NCBI RefSeq assembly: GCF_033366695.1
Contig: NZ_JAOBTQ010000001.1
Location: 4,898,001 to 4,962,000 of the forward strand
Source: Streptomyces sp. SCL15-4
GTDB lineage: Bacteria > Actinomycetota > Actinomycetes > Streptomycetales > Streptomycetaceae
Direction: 5' to 3'
Length of the DNA: 64,000 nt
The position numbers and the translations under genes were made by a program. Below are positions 9,101-16,969 of the stretch, piece by piece; the first letter of the stretch is position 1, and every line of letters begins with the position of its first letter. A model generated the notes under the pieces. It ran no database searches, was not told the origin of the DNA, and worked only from the letters and a program-made list of their open reading frames with translations.

Positions 9101-9967
9101 GAGAGCCGGCTCCTGGCCATGGTCAGCCGGGAGACCAAGAAGCTGCAGGATCTCGCCACGAAGCGGGACAAGCTCGCGGCGAGGATCGCCGAGGCCAAGC
9201 AGTACGCCGGTGATCTGACGAAGAACGCGAGGCAGCAGGCGAGCTTGTCCGGGCTCGGGATGTCGCCGGAGGAAGTCACGGCCGGCCGGATCAAGAGCGG
9301 GCTGCAGTCCAAGCTGGCGCAGATCAAACGGTTCTCCTCCTACATCTCCACCCTGGCCAAGCGCGGGCTGAGCAAGAGCCTGCTGAGGCAGGTCCTCGAC
9401 ATGGGGCCGATCGACGGCTACGCCTACGCCTCGGCGCTGGCCGGTGCCGACAAGGCGACCTTCAACTCGATCAACGCCGCTCAGAAGCAGATCGACTCGG
9501 AGTCGACCAAGTTGGGCCGCCAGGGCGCGGACATCCTGTACGACTCGGGGAAGAACGCAGGCAAGGGATTCCTGGCTGGGCTGGCCGCCCAGCAGAAGGA
9601 CATCGAGAAGCTCATGCTCAAGATCGCCAAGGGCATGGAGAAGTCGATCAAGAAGGCGCTGGGCATCAAGAGCCCCAGCACCGTCCTGGCGAAGCTCGGC
9701 GTCTACTCCGCTCAAGGCCTGGCCCGCGGCCTGCTCGAAGGTCTGCCCCACGTCGACCGCGCCCTGGACGTCGTCACCGGCCGGGTCGCCGCGACCCGCC
9801 CGGTCATCGGCCGGCCGGCGGTCGTCGCCAGCAGCGGTCAGGTCCCCACGATCAACATCACGATCAACGGCGCCCTCGACCCCTACTCCACCGCGCGCGA
9901 GCTGGACAAAGTCCTCAGCAAGTACCGGCGCGGCCGGGGCGGCGCCGGCTACACCTTCGCCACCTAA
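6125..9967 (+). CDS. Tape measure protein
   Basis: This 1280-residue protein sets tail length. Visible parts are coiled-coil and Ala-rich helices in the first 80 residues and hydrophobic stretches at about 80-115, 305-365 and 390-410. A Gly-rich patch near 820-850 follows, then long charged helices around 990-1060. It ends in beta-rich sequence (PTINITINGALDP), a common C-terminus in this family. At roughly 1.5 angstrom per residue in a helical tail, it predicts a tail near 190 nm. The GTG start is 2 nt after the chaperone stop. The gene is intact. Confidence 0.92.
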   Translation: MPSLNFTLIGHDALSRVLDRVGDSAQRLHRRINDATTSAGNSLSTFTRDTTTRMSRMQRDTDAGAKALEELRKTTQLLAPAAIPAAASLVPIAAGAATVGAAVAAMGAALVPQISALGDIAEAQKKYDDAVQKNGAHSKEAVTAQAELAQTVGKVPRPTREAAAAVGVLKDEYKDLSDSLAGDTMAPFTKGVALANALLPKTTGLVKASSDEADRFIGIIGGEMASPGLDRLTSEFTSFAQKTLRSVNDEIVHLLRTADEGDVGGPAREFMAWARAQGPAVGDVLRDVALALVHVLEAGSDVGVGLLQVVGVLAHLASAVPPSAISTFLQLAVALKLTKAAALGLAAGRTAIAGVAAQLLAMQGAASGAPTRLRAVGIAIGAMSRSAKVAVAGTGIGLLILALTELSQNSRSTPPDVDKLTNSLRQLGATGKTTGEAAKAFGSDLGGLYDKVRSLTDPSTTDKVQQFIVSIGGLADWDSTPVKDAKANIDAIDKSLAGLVQNGQADLAAAALKRLTAEYGKGGRDTSEFTSKLNDYKDALADSRFEAELTAQSQGIFGAQAQAVQAKLTAQKTSADALRQSLQALNDVNRAGLGGMIGFEAAIDAAAKGAKDYNDVLSMSNGQLSIGTDKQRQAAQLLSDLAAKTEDAAASQRDAGASWETVNGIYQRGRDSLIANARAMGLNKAEAAALADQILKIPDRKARVSMETEDARGDLDAFIGKVQKSPSSKSVTLKTLSGAAEKILEAFGYRVTHLKDGSVTVSATTGTALNNLYAVKRARDALSDKNITITTNRVTRFTSVQGGTVVAKRDYARGGRVRGYAGGGDVQYFPDGGYVTGPGTATSDSIWAAFASGARARVSNTEYVVRSAAVAKYGVPFLDAINSGQLNPALVGVAGFAGGGLTGAGADAARGLAQGLTGSTTTVDAAARSMAAAVTAGVKAELEIASPSKKMKALAADIGKGLIIGLTGSRDKIKATAADLSKDIKEAFSGKKESRLLAMVSRETKKLQDLATKRDKLAARIAEAKQYAGDLTKNARQQASLSGLGMSPEEVTAGRIKSGLQSKLAQIKRFSSYISTLAKRGLSKSLLRQVLDMGPIDGYAYASALAGADKATFNSINAAQKQIDSESTKLGRQGADILYDSGKNAGKGFLAGLAAQQKDIEKLMLKIAKGMEKSIKKALGIKSPSTVLAKLGVYSAQGLARGLLEGLPHVDRALDVVTGRVAATRPVIGRPAVVASSGQVPTINITINGALDPYSTARELDKVLSKYRRGRGGAGYTFAT

Positions 9968-9978
9968 GGAGGTCCCCC

Positions 9979-12417
9979 GTGCCGCTGCTGGTGGAGATGG
10001 GTTGGGGCGGGGTGGTGCAGCTACCTGCCACGATCACGTGGACGGACGTCACGCCCTACACCGATGTGGTGCAGGGCGTGGCCATCACCCGAGGCGCCGC
10101 CGACGAGCTGGCGGAGACCCAGCCCGGCACGGCCACCGTCATCCTCGACAACTCGGACGGGAGGTTCACCCCGGGTAACACGGCGTCGCCGTACTACCCC
10201 TACGTGCGGCGCAACGCGCCGATCCGTATCTCGGCCGTGGTCATCCCGACCAAGTCGGGGATCCTGTTCCCGCGCTCGATGGCCCAGCTCGGCGATGCCT
10301 TCGATGACGGGCAGGTCAACACCAGCCGGTGGCCGACCAACACCCACGCCGTCGAGACCGCGGACGGGCGGCTGCGGATTCCGCTCGCCCCCGGCGTGGA
10401 CACCAGTTTCGCGTCCGCGCGGGAGTGGACCCTCAGGGCGGGCCGGCTCACGGCGAAGCTGGTCACGGTCCCTCAGGCCGGGGGCAGCACGAACGCCGCG
10501 GCGTCGATGTGGGTGACGTCGACCACCTCGGGGACGCGGATCGGCTGGCGGTACGACGCGGTCGCCGGCGTCCTCGCCGCCATGTCCCAGGTGGGCTTCT
10601 CCGATCCGACGCCGGTCACCCTCCCGTACTCAGCCATCGACCACGTGTGGCTCAGGGTCCGGGAGACGGCCGGCACCGTCTACTGGGAGACCTCCGGGGA
10701 CGGCTACACCTGGACCGTACGGCGTACCCTCGCCACGCCCAGCTGGGTCACCAGCGAGACGCACGCCGCCGAGTTCCCCACCACGCGCACGGGCGGGACC
10801 GGCGACGTCATCGAGTGGGCCCTGGTCGGCGGCATCGTCTTCCCCCGGTTCTACGGCATGGTCAACGAGTTCCCGGTCGACTGGGAGGGCCTCGTCTCCA
10901 AGGTCCGCATCTCCTGCACCGACCTGTTCAAGCGGCTCAACAGGTTGCCCGCGCTGCGCTCGATGCTCGTGGAGGAGATCATCCAGCACGGCTCACTGGT
11001 GTACTACCCGCTGACCGAACCCGCCGAGTCCGTGACCTGCGGCGATCTGTCCGGGGCGGCGGGCCCGTCGCTGTCCATCGCGCAGTCCGGCAGCGGTGGC
11101 ACCCTCGCCCTGGCGACCATCCCCGGGCCGGCGGAGGCCACCGAGCAGCTGCCCCAGTTCACGCCCTCGTCGGCCACCGCGGGGAAGTGGCTGACCGCAG
11201 ATCTCGGGGCCGCAATCCAGCAGCAGCTGACCGGTCAGCGCATGGTGATGGAGGCCTGGTTCCAGACCACCACCGGCGGCCGGGCCGTCGCCGGGATCGC
11301 CTCACCGGATTTGCAGTACCAGCACATCCTCTCCCTGACCGCGAGCGGCACCCTCCAGATCGAGTGGACGATCGACGGCACCGTGCAGGCCGACGTCATC
11401 ACGGCAGCCAGCGGCCTGGCCGATGGCCGCTGGCACCACGTCCTGTACGACCAGCGGACCAGCGCGGTGTGGGTCGACGGCATCCAGGTCGCCACGACGA
11501 CAGCGGACTGGGGCTACAACGAGCGGGTGCTGCACGTGGGTGGCTACCGCGGCACGCGTCTGTGGTCCGGCTCGGTCGGGCACGTCGCGGTGTACGCGGC
11601 ACCCAGCGCTAGCGGCGCCACCCTCGCCAGCCACTACAACGCCGGCGCCACCGGCTTCGCGGGCGAGACCGCCGACGTGCGGATCGCGCGACTGGCGAGC
11701 TACGCGCAGATCCCCTCGGTCACGATCGCCGGAACCGTGCACGACCCGATCGCCTCGCAAGGTCCGGCCGGGTCCACCGTGGTGGCCCGGATGCGGGAGG
11801 TGGAGTCCACCGAGTCCGCGCGCCTGTTCGCGGACCGGGCCAGCTACGGCATGACGTACCAGTCCCGGGGCCTGCGCTACAACCCGTCACCCGGCGGCGA
11901 GGCGTTCAGCGTCGCCTACGCCGACCTGGAGACCCGATCGGTGGAGGTCGCCGACGACGACCAGAAACTGGTCAACGACGCCACCGGCTCCCGCCCGGGC
12001 GGTGCCACGCAGCGCGTCACCGCGGCCTCCTCGGTGCTGGCGTTCGGGGCGTATCCGCAGGAGCTGACCGTGCTGAAGACCTCGGACAACAGCGTGCTGG
12101 ACGCCCTGTACTGGCTGGTGTCCCGCTACGCCAACCCCGGGCCCGAGTTGCGCGAGGTGCCGATTGAGGCGTCCACGCTCTCCACCTACCAGGCGATCCT
12201 CGCCGCCGACATCTCCAGCTACTTCAGCGTCACCGGCCTGCCCAGCCAGGCGCCGGCCTCATCGCTGCGGGTCACGATCGAGGGCTACACCGAGACGATC
12301 CGCCAGGGCTCCCACCTCATCCAGTTCCACACGTCCGCCACCACCACCGACAGCGTGTGGGTCCTGGACGACGCCACCTACTCCGTCCTCGACTCCACCA
12401 CCCGCCTCGCCTACTGA
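9979..12417 (+). CDS. Distal/minor tail protein with LamG-like domain
   Basis: The 812-residue product begins with beta-rich sequence typical of distal tail proteins (WTDVTPYTDVVQGVAITRGA). Around residues 425-540 it contains a concanavalin A/LamG-like jelly roll, seen in GRWHHVLYDQRTSAVWVDG followed by VGGYRG and a closing HYNAGATG. LamG domains bind sugars, so this region may contact the host surface. The C-terminal part is beta-rich and unrecognised. AAGGAGG precedes the GTG start. It follows the tape measure, where baseplate-hub or tip proteins are expected. Confidence 0.8.
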   Translation: MPLLVEMGWGGVVQLPATITWTDVTPYTDVVQGVAITRGAADELAETQPGTATVILDNSDGRFTPGNTASPYYPYVRRNAPIRISAVVIPTKSGILFPRSMAQLGDAFDDGQVNTSRWPTNTHAVETADGRLRIPLAPGVDTSFASAREWTLRAGRLTAKLVTVPQAGGSTNAAASMWVTSTTSGTRIGWRYDAVAGVLAAMSQVGFSDPTPVTLPYSAIDHVWLRVRETAGTVYWETSGDGYTWTVRRTLATPSWVTSETHAAEFPTTRTGGTGDVIEWALVGGIVFPRFYGMVNEFPVDWEGLVSKVRISCTDLFKRLNRLPALRSMLVEEIIQHGSLVYYPLTEPAESVTCGDLSGAAGPSLSIAQSGSGGTLALATIPGPAEATEQLPQFTPSSATAGKWLTADLGAAIQQQLTGQRMVMEAWFQTTTGGRAVAGIASPDLQYQHILSLTASGTLQIEWTIDGTVQADVITAASGLADGRWHHVLYDQRTSAVWVDGIQVATTTADWGYNERVLHVGGYRGTRLWSGSVGHVAVYAAPSASGATLASHYNAGATGFAGETADVRIARLASYAQIPSVTIAGTVHDPIASQGPAGSTVVARMREVESTESARLFADRASYGMTYQSRGLRYNPSPGGEAFSVAYADLETRSVEVADDDQKLVNDATGSRPGGATQRVTAASSVLAFGAYPQELTVLKTSDNSVLDALYWLVSRYANPGPELREVPIEASTLSTYQAILAADISSYFSVTGLPSQAPASSLRVTIEGYTETIRQGSHLIQFHTSATTTDSVWVLDDATYSVLDSTTRLAY

Positions 12418-12428
12418 AAGGGGCCACC

Positions 12429-12878
12429 GTGCCCATCGCCGTTGTGCGCGCCGAGACCTTCTACCTGCCACCGCCCCCGGAACCCGCCGACGCCTGGGCG
12501 GACGTCCCGGCCGCGCTGCTGGTCTGGCGCTGGTACGAGTCCCGCATGGGCCGCCGCGTCGTCCCGCCGGCGGACACCGAGCAGACCGGGGAGAGCTACT
12601 TCGCGCGGATCAACCAGAACCGGTGGATCGCCGACTGCTCCTCCTGCGGGTCGGCCGCGGTTGTCTCCCCGGCCGACCCCCGCTACGCCTGCACCCAGTG
12701 CAGCTGGGGCTGGTGCACGCTCGTCTTCCCCGCCGACGTCGCCGCGGTGGAGGCCAGCCTCATGGGCCTGAAGCCCGCGCTGCGGAACTGGTGGAACGCC
12801 GACGACCCGGCCAACCCTGACGCGCCCGTGCCCGAGCCGACGCCCGAGCCGGAGCCGGGCCCGCAGCTGGAGGTCTGA
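12429..12878 (+). CDS. Phage protein with a zinc ribbon
   Basis: The product has 149 residues. The GTG at 12429 follows AAAGGGGCC at good spacing. Residues 64-83 carry a C-x2-C-x13-C-x2-C arrangement (CSSC then CTQC), a likely structural zinc ribbon. The C-terminal 25 residues are a Pro/Glu-rich repeat. It sits among tail-tip genes, so a small tail or host-interaction protein is plausible, but no family name was recognised. Confidence 0.65.
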   Translation: MPIAVVRAETFYLPPPPEPADAWADVPAALLVWRWYESRMGRRVVPPADTEQTGESYFARINQNRWIADCSSCGSAAVVSPADPRYACTQCSWGWCTLVFPADVAAVEASLMGLKPALRNWWNADDPANPDAPVPEPTPEPEPGPQLEV

Positions 12879-12879
12879 C

Positions 12880-13371
12880 GTGACGTTCTCGCCCCGCACC
12901 TGGGTCGTCGGCGAGACGGTCTCCGCCGCGCTGATGAACCAGGAGATCCGCGACCAGCTGAACAGCATGTTCGCCGCGTGGACGGTGTACACGCCGACAT
13001 GGAGCGCGAGCACCGCTCCGAGCCTGGGCAACGGCACCATGAACGGGCGCTACATGAAGATCGGCCGCATCGTCATCGCCGAGGTCAACCTTTTCCCCGG
13101 CTCCCAGACCACCTACGGCGCAGGCAGCTGGGCGTTCTCACTGCCCGTCACCTCCGCCTCGAAGTCGACCACCTCCCTGGTGATGGCCCGCATGTACGAC
13201 GCGTCGACCAGCGCGAACTACTGCGGCGTGGGGCAGATCGGCAGCAGCGACACCGCGGCCCGGTTCATCGCACCGTCGGGCAGCACCGTGAACGTCTCGG
13301 CGGCCAGCCCCTTCACCTGGGCGGCCGGCGACGAGTGCCGCATCGCCATGGTCTACGAGTCCGCGTCCTGA
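12880..13371 (+). CDS. Putative tail fibre or host-interaction protein
   Basis: The 163-residue product starts with TWVVGETVSAALMNQEIRDQ, an N-terminal pattern often seen in short tail fibre-like proteins of actinobacterial phages. The rest is a Ser/Thr/Gly-rich beta domain. The GTG is 1 nt after the previous stop. Its place just before the lysis genes fits a tip or receptor-binding protein. The function is inferred. Confidence 0.6.
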   Translation: MTFSPRTWVVGETVSAALMNQEIRDQLNSMFAAWTVYTPTWSASTAPSLGNGTMNGRYMKIGRIVIAEVNLFPGSQTTYGAGSWAFSLPVTSASKSTTSLVMARMYDASTSANYCGVGQIGSSDTAARFIAPSGSTVNVSAASPFTWAAGDECRIAMVYESAS

Positions 13372-13390
13372 CCCGTCCCCATCCCCACCC

Positions 13391-13415
13391 CGCCCCGCGC
13401 CGTCCGGCCGGGGCG
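13391..13415 (+). terminator. Hairpin between tail and lysis genes
   Basis: A 7-bp GC stem (CGCCCCG/CGGGGCG) with an 11-nt loop is followed by TTCGT. It is a modest terminator candidate that could separate late structural and lysis expression. Confidence 0.45.
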
Positions 13416-13437
13416 TTCGTCATGTCTGGAGCAGCAC

Positions 13438-14334
13438 ATGCCCGACCTCTGGATGCCCGGCGCCCAGCGCCTGGACATCGGCGACCACGCCCCCACCGAT
13501 GGCGGCCCCGCCAAGGCGGTCGCCCACATCACCTGGGACCGCAACGCCAGCGTGGCCAAGCCGGTCGACCTCGTCCCCTATGAGAACCTCCGCGCCTACT
13601 TCTCGGGGGGCGGCGGGCGCACCGTCGCGCCGCACGTCCTGTGGGACCCGTTTACCGGCCGCGTCACCCAGTTCGTGCCGGCCACCTCCCGGTCCAAGTC
13701 CTTGGTCGACGTGAGCGGCGGCACCCGCACCAACCGCGCGGGCAGCGTCGTGATCCAGGTGGAGGCGCTCTTCTTCCCGTACTGCCGGGTCGGCGGTCGG
13801 ACGTACGCGCGCCTCACCGATACCCCGTGCAAGGGCTGGGAGGAACTGCACGGCTGGGTGCACAGCTGGGGCGTGGCTGACGCCTGGCCGAACGGCCGCC
13901 CGGAGAACTGCACCCGCAACGAGAAGACCTGGGAGACGAAGAGCGGCTGGTACCCGCACAAGGGTGTCCCCGAGAACGGGCACGATGACCCGCTGTCCTG
14001 GCCGGCCTTCCCCACCTCGCCAAAGCCGACCACGAAGCCCAAGGTGTCCCTCGCCCACGTCGTGTACGCAGCCCGCCACGACCCGCCCGCCGCGCAGGGC
14101 CACACCTCCTACAAGGGCGAAGTCCTCACCGTCGAGAAGGCGCTGAAGGCCGAGGGACTGCTGCCCGCCGAGTACGTGGACGGCAGCTTCGGCACAAAGA
14201 CCGTCACCGCCTACGCGCGCTGGCAGCGCTCCCCGGCCGGCGGCGGCTACACCGGCGACGACGCCGACGGCATCCCCGGCGAGAAGTCCCTGCGCCTGCT
14301 CGCCGCCCGGCACGGCTTCACCGTTACCGACTGA
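13438..14334 (+). CDS. Endolysin: amidase-type with C-terminal peptidoglycan-binding domain
   Basis: This 298-residue protein cuts host peptidoglycan at lysis. Residues 20-190 fit the N-acetylmuramoyl-L-alanine amidase (Amidase_2/PGRP) fold. Probable zinc ligands are His30 (AHITWD), His174 or His182 and Asp183/184; His66 lies in the conserved-looking APHVLWDP strand. After a Pro/Thr/Lys linker at 190-205, residues 225-295 resemble a peptidoglycan-binding domain (VDGSFGTKTVTAYARWQ). There is no signal peptide, so release would depend on holin-like proteins, which are encoded immediately downstream. The ATG follows TGGAGC. Confidence 0.8.
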   Translation: MPDLWMPGAQRLDIGDHAPTDGGPAKAVAHITWDRNASVAKPVDLVPYENLRAYFSGGGGRTVAPHVLWDPFTGRVTQFVPATSRSKSLVDVSGGTRTNRAGSVVIQVEALFFPYCRVGGRTYARLTDTPCKGWEELHGWVHSWGVADAWPNGRPENCTRNEKTWETKSGWYPHKGVPENGHDDPLSWPAFPTSPKPTTKPKVSLAHVVYAARHDPPAAQGHTSYKGEVLTVEKALKAEGLLPAEYVDGSFGTKTVTAYARWQRSPAGGGYTGDDADGIPGEKSLRLLAARHGFTVTD

Positions 14335-14348
14335 CCGAAGGGGTCACC

Positions 14349-14531
14349 ATGCGAATCTCCAGCATCGCCAAGAGCATCGTGGCCGGACTCGCCGCCGGCG
14401 CCACCGCGGCGGTCACCGCCGTGCAGGACGGCACCGTCACAACCGGCGAGGGCGTGACCATCGTGCTCGCCGTCCTCGGCGCCTGGGGCATCACCTGGGC
14501 CGTGCCCAACCGCACGACGCCGGGCGTCTGA
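14349..14531 (+). CDS. Small membrane protein, putative holin
   Basis: This 60-residue protein has two hydrophobic helices (about residues 5-24 and 34-54) separated by a short polar turn (QDGTVTTGEG). It has the size and layout of small phage holins and follows the endolysin directly. GAAGGGG precedes the ATG. Its stop overlaps the start of the next gene (TGATG). Confidence 0.65.
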   Translation: MRISSIAKSIVAGLAAGATAAVTAVQDGTVTTGEGVTIVLAVLGAWGITWAVPNRTTPGV

Positions 14532-14959
14532 TGCGCGCGGCGGCCCGGCGGCTCCAGCAGCAGCTGGGCCGCCGCGGCGCACTCCTCACCCTCAAGGGCA
14601 TCATCGCCACGCTCTACGGCTTCAGCCTGTTCGTCCAGCCCGCCCACGACCTACGCGGCCTCCACCTGCTCGTGCGGCTGATGCCGCTGGACGCGTGGGC
14701 GGCTGCCTGGGTGATGGCCGGGACGGCGGCGCTGGTGTGCGCATGGCTGCCACCACGCCGGGACTGGCCCGGATACCTCGCCGTGTGGGGCATCACCGCG
14801 CCCTGGTCCATGTCCTACCTGGTGGCCTGGTGGCCGCTCGGCGAGCACCCGCGGGGCTGGGTGGTCGCCCTGATCTTCGGCGCGTTCGGCGGGGTCTGCC
14901 TCGTGGCGATCGGCTGGGACGAGCCTCCCGCACGATCGGAGCCGCTGCGTGAGACCTGA
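14531..14959 (+). CDS. Phage membrane protein with about four helices
   Basis: The 142-residue product has hydrophobic segments at about 22-38, 55-72, 80-100 and 108-128, with positively charged N-terminal residues. It overlaps the putative holin gene and is translationally coupled to it. It may be a second holin, an antiholin or a membrane protein expressed from the prophage. No family was recognised. Confidence 0.6.
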   Translation: MRAAARRLQQQLGRRGALLTLKGIIATLYGFSLFVQPAHDLRGLHLLVRLMPLDAWAAAWVMAGTAALVCAWLPPRRDWPGYLAVWGITAPWSMSYLVAWWPLGEHPRGWVVALIFGAFGGVCLVAIGWDEPPARSEPLRET

Positions 14960-15326
14960 GATGCTGACCGCGCTGAGCGCGCTGGCAGTCGCCCTCGTCA
15001 CGGCGGCCGGCGGCATCCTCACTGCGGTCATCGGCCGACGGCAGCCGCGCCGGCCGCGCGGTGCCGAGCGGCGCGACGACTTCACCGCGGTGACCGACAA
15101 GTTGTCCGAGCACATCGCGCGCCTGGAGCGCGAGGCGGAACAAGACCGGCTCCAGGCCGAGCAGGACCGCGCGCGGATCAGCGCGCAGGAGTACGCCCTG
15201 CGCTACATCGGCGGGTGGGCCCGCTCCCTGGTCGCGTACATGCGCCAGCAGCGGCTCGAACCACCACCGCCCCCGCAGCCCATCCCCGACGAGGTCCGCC
15301 CGTACCTCCACGACATCGGCACGTGA
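14949..15326 (+). CDS. Membrane-anchored coiled-coil phage protein
   Basis: The 125-residue product has one N-terminal hydrophobic helix (about residues 6-26), a basic stretch, a coiled coil rich in Glu, Arg and Gln (about 50-85) and a Pro-rich tail. GTG 14949 is preferred because GGAG lies 7 nt upstream; ATG 14961 is possible. Shape and position recall spanin-like or other late lysis proteins, though an actinobacterial host has no typical outer membrane. It closes the lysis block, just before a strong terminator. Confidence 0.6.
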   Translation: MRPEMLTALSALAVALVTAAGGILTAVIGRRQPRRPRGAERRDDFTAVTDKLSEHIARLEREAEQDRLQAEQDRARISAQEYALRYIGGWARSLVAYMRQQRLEPPPPPQPIPDEVRPYLHDIGT

Positions 15327-15327
15327 C

Positions 15328-15363
15328 AGCGGCCCCGCTCTCCTCCGGGAGGGCGGGGCCGCT
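15328..15363 (+). terminator. Strong terminator at end of late phage operon
   Basis: A perfect 11-bp stem (AGCGGCCCCGC and its complement) extends inward through CTCC/GGAG to a 4-nt loop, and TTTCGT follows. It lies between the last late gene and the convergent GntR gene, so it probably ends transcription in both directions. Confidence 0.8.
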
Positions 15364-15379
15364 TTCGTCATGCCCAGAG

Positions 15380-16135
15380 TCAGGATCCCGCGGGCGCCTG
15401 GCCGTACACCGCCACCCAGCGGTCGCCGCGCATCACGACGTCCGCGGTCTCGACCGGGCGTCCGGCGGCCTGGTCGTAGTAGGTCCGCTCGACGGCGAGC
15501 ACGGGCCCGGGCGGGGTCATGCCGAGCGCCTGCGCTTCCTGCCGGGTGGCCGTGCGGGCGCGGACCCGCTCGACAGGGTCGCCGACCTCGATGCCGAGGA
15601 CCCGCATCCGCGCGGCCACCCCGACGCCGGCGTACGGGCCGACCTCGGGCAGGGCGACCAGCGACTGGCCGGTGAGGGCGAGCGGCTCCCAGGACTCCGC
15701 GAGCTGCACCGGCTGGTCGTCGGCGAGGTATACGTACGAGGTGTGCATCACCGGGTCGCCGGCGGTGATGCCGAGCCGGGCCGCCACGGTCTCGCTCGCC
15801 TGCTCGGTGGTGCTGTCGTGCCGCCAGGTGCCCACGGCGCCTTGCTCGGCGGCGCCTTGCCCGAAGGGGCTGTCCTCGCTGCGCCGTCGGTGCCGGCGGA
15901 CGAGCAGCTCGGGTGTCTCTCGACTGCGGACGTAGTGGCCGGCGCCGTGCCGGGACACCACCAGGCCGTCGTGGACGAGGACCGAGTAGGCCCGTGCGCC
16001 GACAGACGGCGACACGCCGTACTCACGGCCGAGTTCGGCGACGGAGGGCAGCCGGTCACCGGGCGCGAGGGCGCCGCTGGCGATCCGGCCGCGCAGCTCC
16101 TCGGCGATGACGAGGTACGGCGCCGGGTCGGCCAC
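15380..16135 (-). CDS. GntR-family regulator with UTRA domain (HutC type)
   Basis: The 251-residue product has an N-terminal winged helix (residues 1-75; GDRLPSVAELGREYGVSPSV is the GntR recognition region) and a C-terminal UTRA ligand-binding domain (about 95-245, ending GDRWVAVYG). The GTG start has GGAGG 5 nt upstream. It is divergent from a three-gene operon, and the gap holds an inverted repeat that is probably its operator. GntR regulators of this type control transfer and excision genes in Streptomyces integrative elements, so it may act as the element's repressor or respond to a host metabolite. Confidence 0.85.
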   Translation of the reverse strand: MADPAPYLVIAEELRGRIASGALAPGDRLPSVAELGREYGVSPSVGARAYSVLVHDGLVVSRHGAGHYVRSRETPELLVRRHRRRSEDSPFGQGAAEQGAVGTWRHDSTTEQASETVAARLGITAGDPVMHTSYVYLADDQPVQLAESWEPLALTGQSLVALPEVGPYAGVGVAARMRVLGIEVGDPVERVRARTATRQEAQALGMTPPGPVLAVERTYYDQAAGRPVETADVVMRGDRWVAVYGQAPAGS

Positions 16136-16193
16136 GGGGACCTCCAATGGGAATCGAGTGTGACGCACCTGACAGAGTACGGGGCGGCCGGTT

Positions 16194-16228
16194 ACTCTTC
16201 GAGATGAGTTCGGCTCTACTCGAAGAGT
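16194..16228. promoter_or_regulatory. Inverted repeat operator between GntR gene and small operon
   Basis: ACTCTTCGAG at 16194-16203 is matched by its exact complement CTCGAAGAGT at 16219-16228, with centres 25 bp apart. The sites lie 14-48 bp before the ATG of the divergent operon and 60-90 bp before the GntR start. This fits binding by the GntR protein, but a direct test is lacking. Confidence 0.55.
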
Positions 16229-16241
16229 CCGGGAGACCTTC

Positions 16242-16481
16242 ATGTCTGCTGCCCGCTTACCGCTTGACGCCCTGCGCTCCGCGATGGAGCAGGCGGCAGG
16301 CATAGCGGCGACGGTCAGCGACCGCGGCTCATACGTTCGCGTGTCCGTGCCGGTACCGGTCGGGAAGGCAGAATTCGCCGCGCTGCTGGAGGTGCTTCTG
16401 GCCGCCGAGTCGTGGGGCAGCAGCGACGGCACCGGCGAGGTTCTCATGTGGGCAGCCATCCGGAAGGACGGCCCGAAGTGA
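16242..16481 (+). CDS. Small hypothetical protein, first gene of three-gene operon
   Basis: The 79-residue product has a helical start, a short strand pair and a further helix (KAEFAALLEVLLAAESWG); there is no membrane segment. GGGAG precedes the ATG. Its TGA overlaps the GTG of the next gene (GTGA), so the three genes are translated together. Similar small genes are found in integrated elements of Streptomyces, but no function is known. Confidence 0.65.
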   Translation: MSAARLPLDALRSAMEQAAGIAATVSDRGSYVRVSVPVPVGKAEFAALLEVLLAAESWGSSDGTGEVLMWAAIRKDGPK

Positions 16482-16690
16482 CTCATCTGCCCTCGGCGCT
16501 GGAGCTGACACGCAGCCAGTACTCGGGCTGGGCCTGCGTCTGGTGCGGCGCGTCCCTCGCTCGCGGCGGTGTCAGCGTGGGCCGGGTGCAGGGCAGTATC
16601 GGCGCCCACGACCTCAGCGTTGAGGTGTACGCCTGCTCGCTCGACTGCCCGGGCCGGGGCCCGGCCGACTTGCCTGGAGGTGCTCGGTGA
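16478..16690 (+). CDS. Small cysteine-rich hypothetical protein
   Basis: The 70-residue product carries CVWC early and YACSLDC later, so four cysteines in two pairs could bind one zinc. It starts at a GTG overlapping the previous stop, and its stop overlaps the next GTG. The gene itself is supported by coupling and coding bias; its function is unknown. Confidence 0.6.
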   Translation: MTHLPSALELTRSQYSGWACVWCGASLARGGVSVGRVQGSIGAHDLSVEVYACSLDCPGRGPADLPGGAR

Positions 16691-16884
16691 GCATCCCGCT
16701 GTCCCCGCCGCCGGCGGTGCATCCGCCGCTTGATCCGCCACGGCCGGTGCTCGGCTGCGCTCAGTGTGCCGCCCTGGTCCAGCAGCGCGCCGAGGCCCGT
16801 GCGGCGGGCGACTTCTCCCGGGTGAGTGACTGCCATGTGCTGATGCGTCGGCACGCGCGGCAGGCCCGGCACAAGCCGACATGA
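16687..16884 (+). CDS. Small hypothetical protein with CxxC
   Basis: The 65-residue product has a Pro-rich N-terminus, then GCAQCAALVQQRAEARAAG and a basic C-terminus with another Cys (SDCHVLMRRH). CxxC plus Cys and His could bind a metal. It starts by a GTGA overlap and is the last gene of the operon, followed by a hairpin shared with the convergent XRE gene. Confidence 0.6.
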   Translation: MSIPLSPPPAVHPPLDPPRPVLGCAQCAALVQQRAEARAAGDFSRVSDCHVLMRRHARQARHKPT

Positions 16885-16933
16885 CCCACGATCTCCCGCC
16901 GTGGCCATGACAGGGATCGGCCGCGGCGGGCCG

Positions 16934-16969
16934 GACGGCCGCCCCTGCCCCCCGTCGGGGGCGGCCGTC
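16934..16969. terminator. Bidirectional hairpin between small operon and XRE gene
   Basis: A perfect 12-bp stem (GACGGCCGCCCC and its complement) with a 12-nt loop lies between the convergent genes and overlaps the XRE stop codon by 2 nt. Confidence 0.6.

Noticed and set aside
14949..15326. Calling this gene a spanin
   Set aside because: Only the one-helix plus coiled-coil form is similar; Gram-positive hosts do not need outer-membrane fusion.
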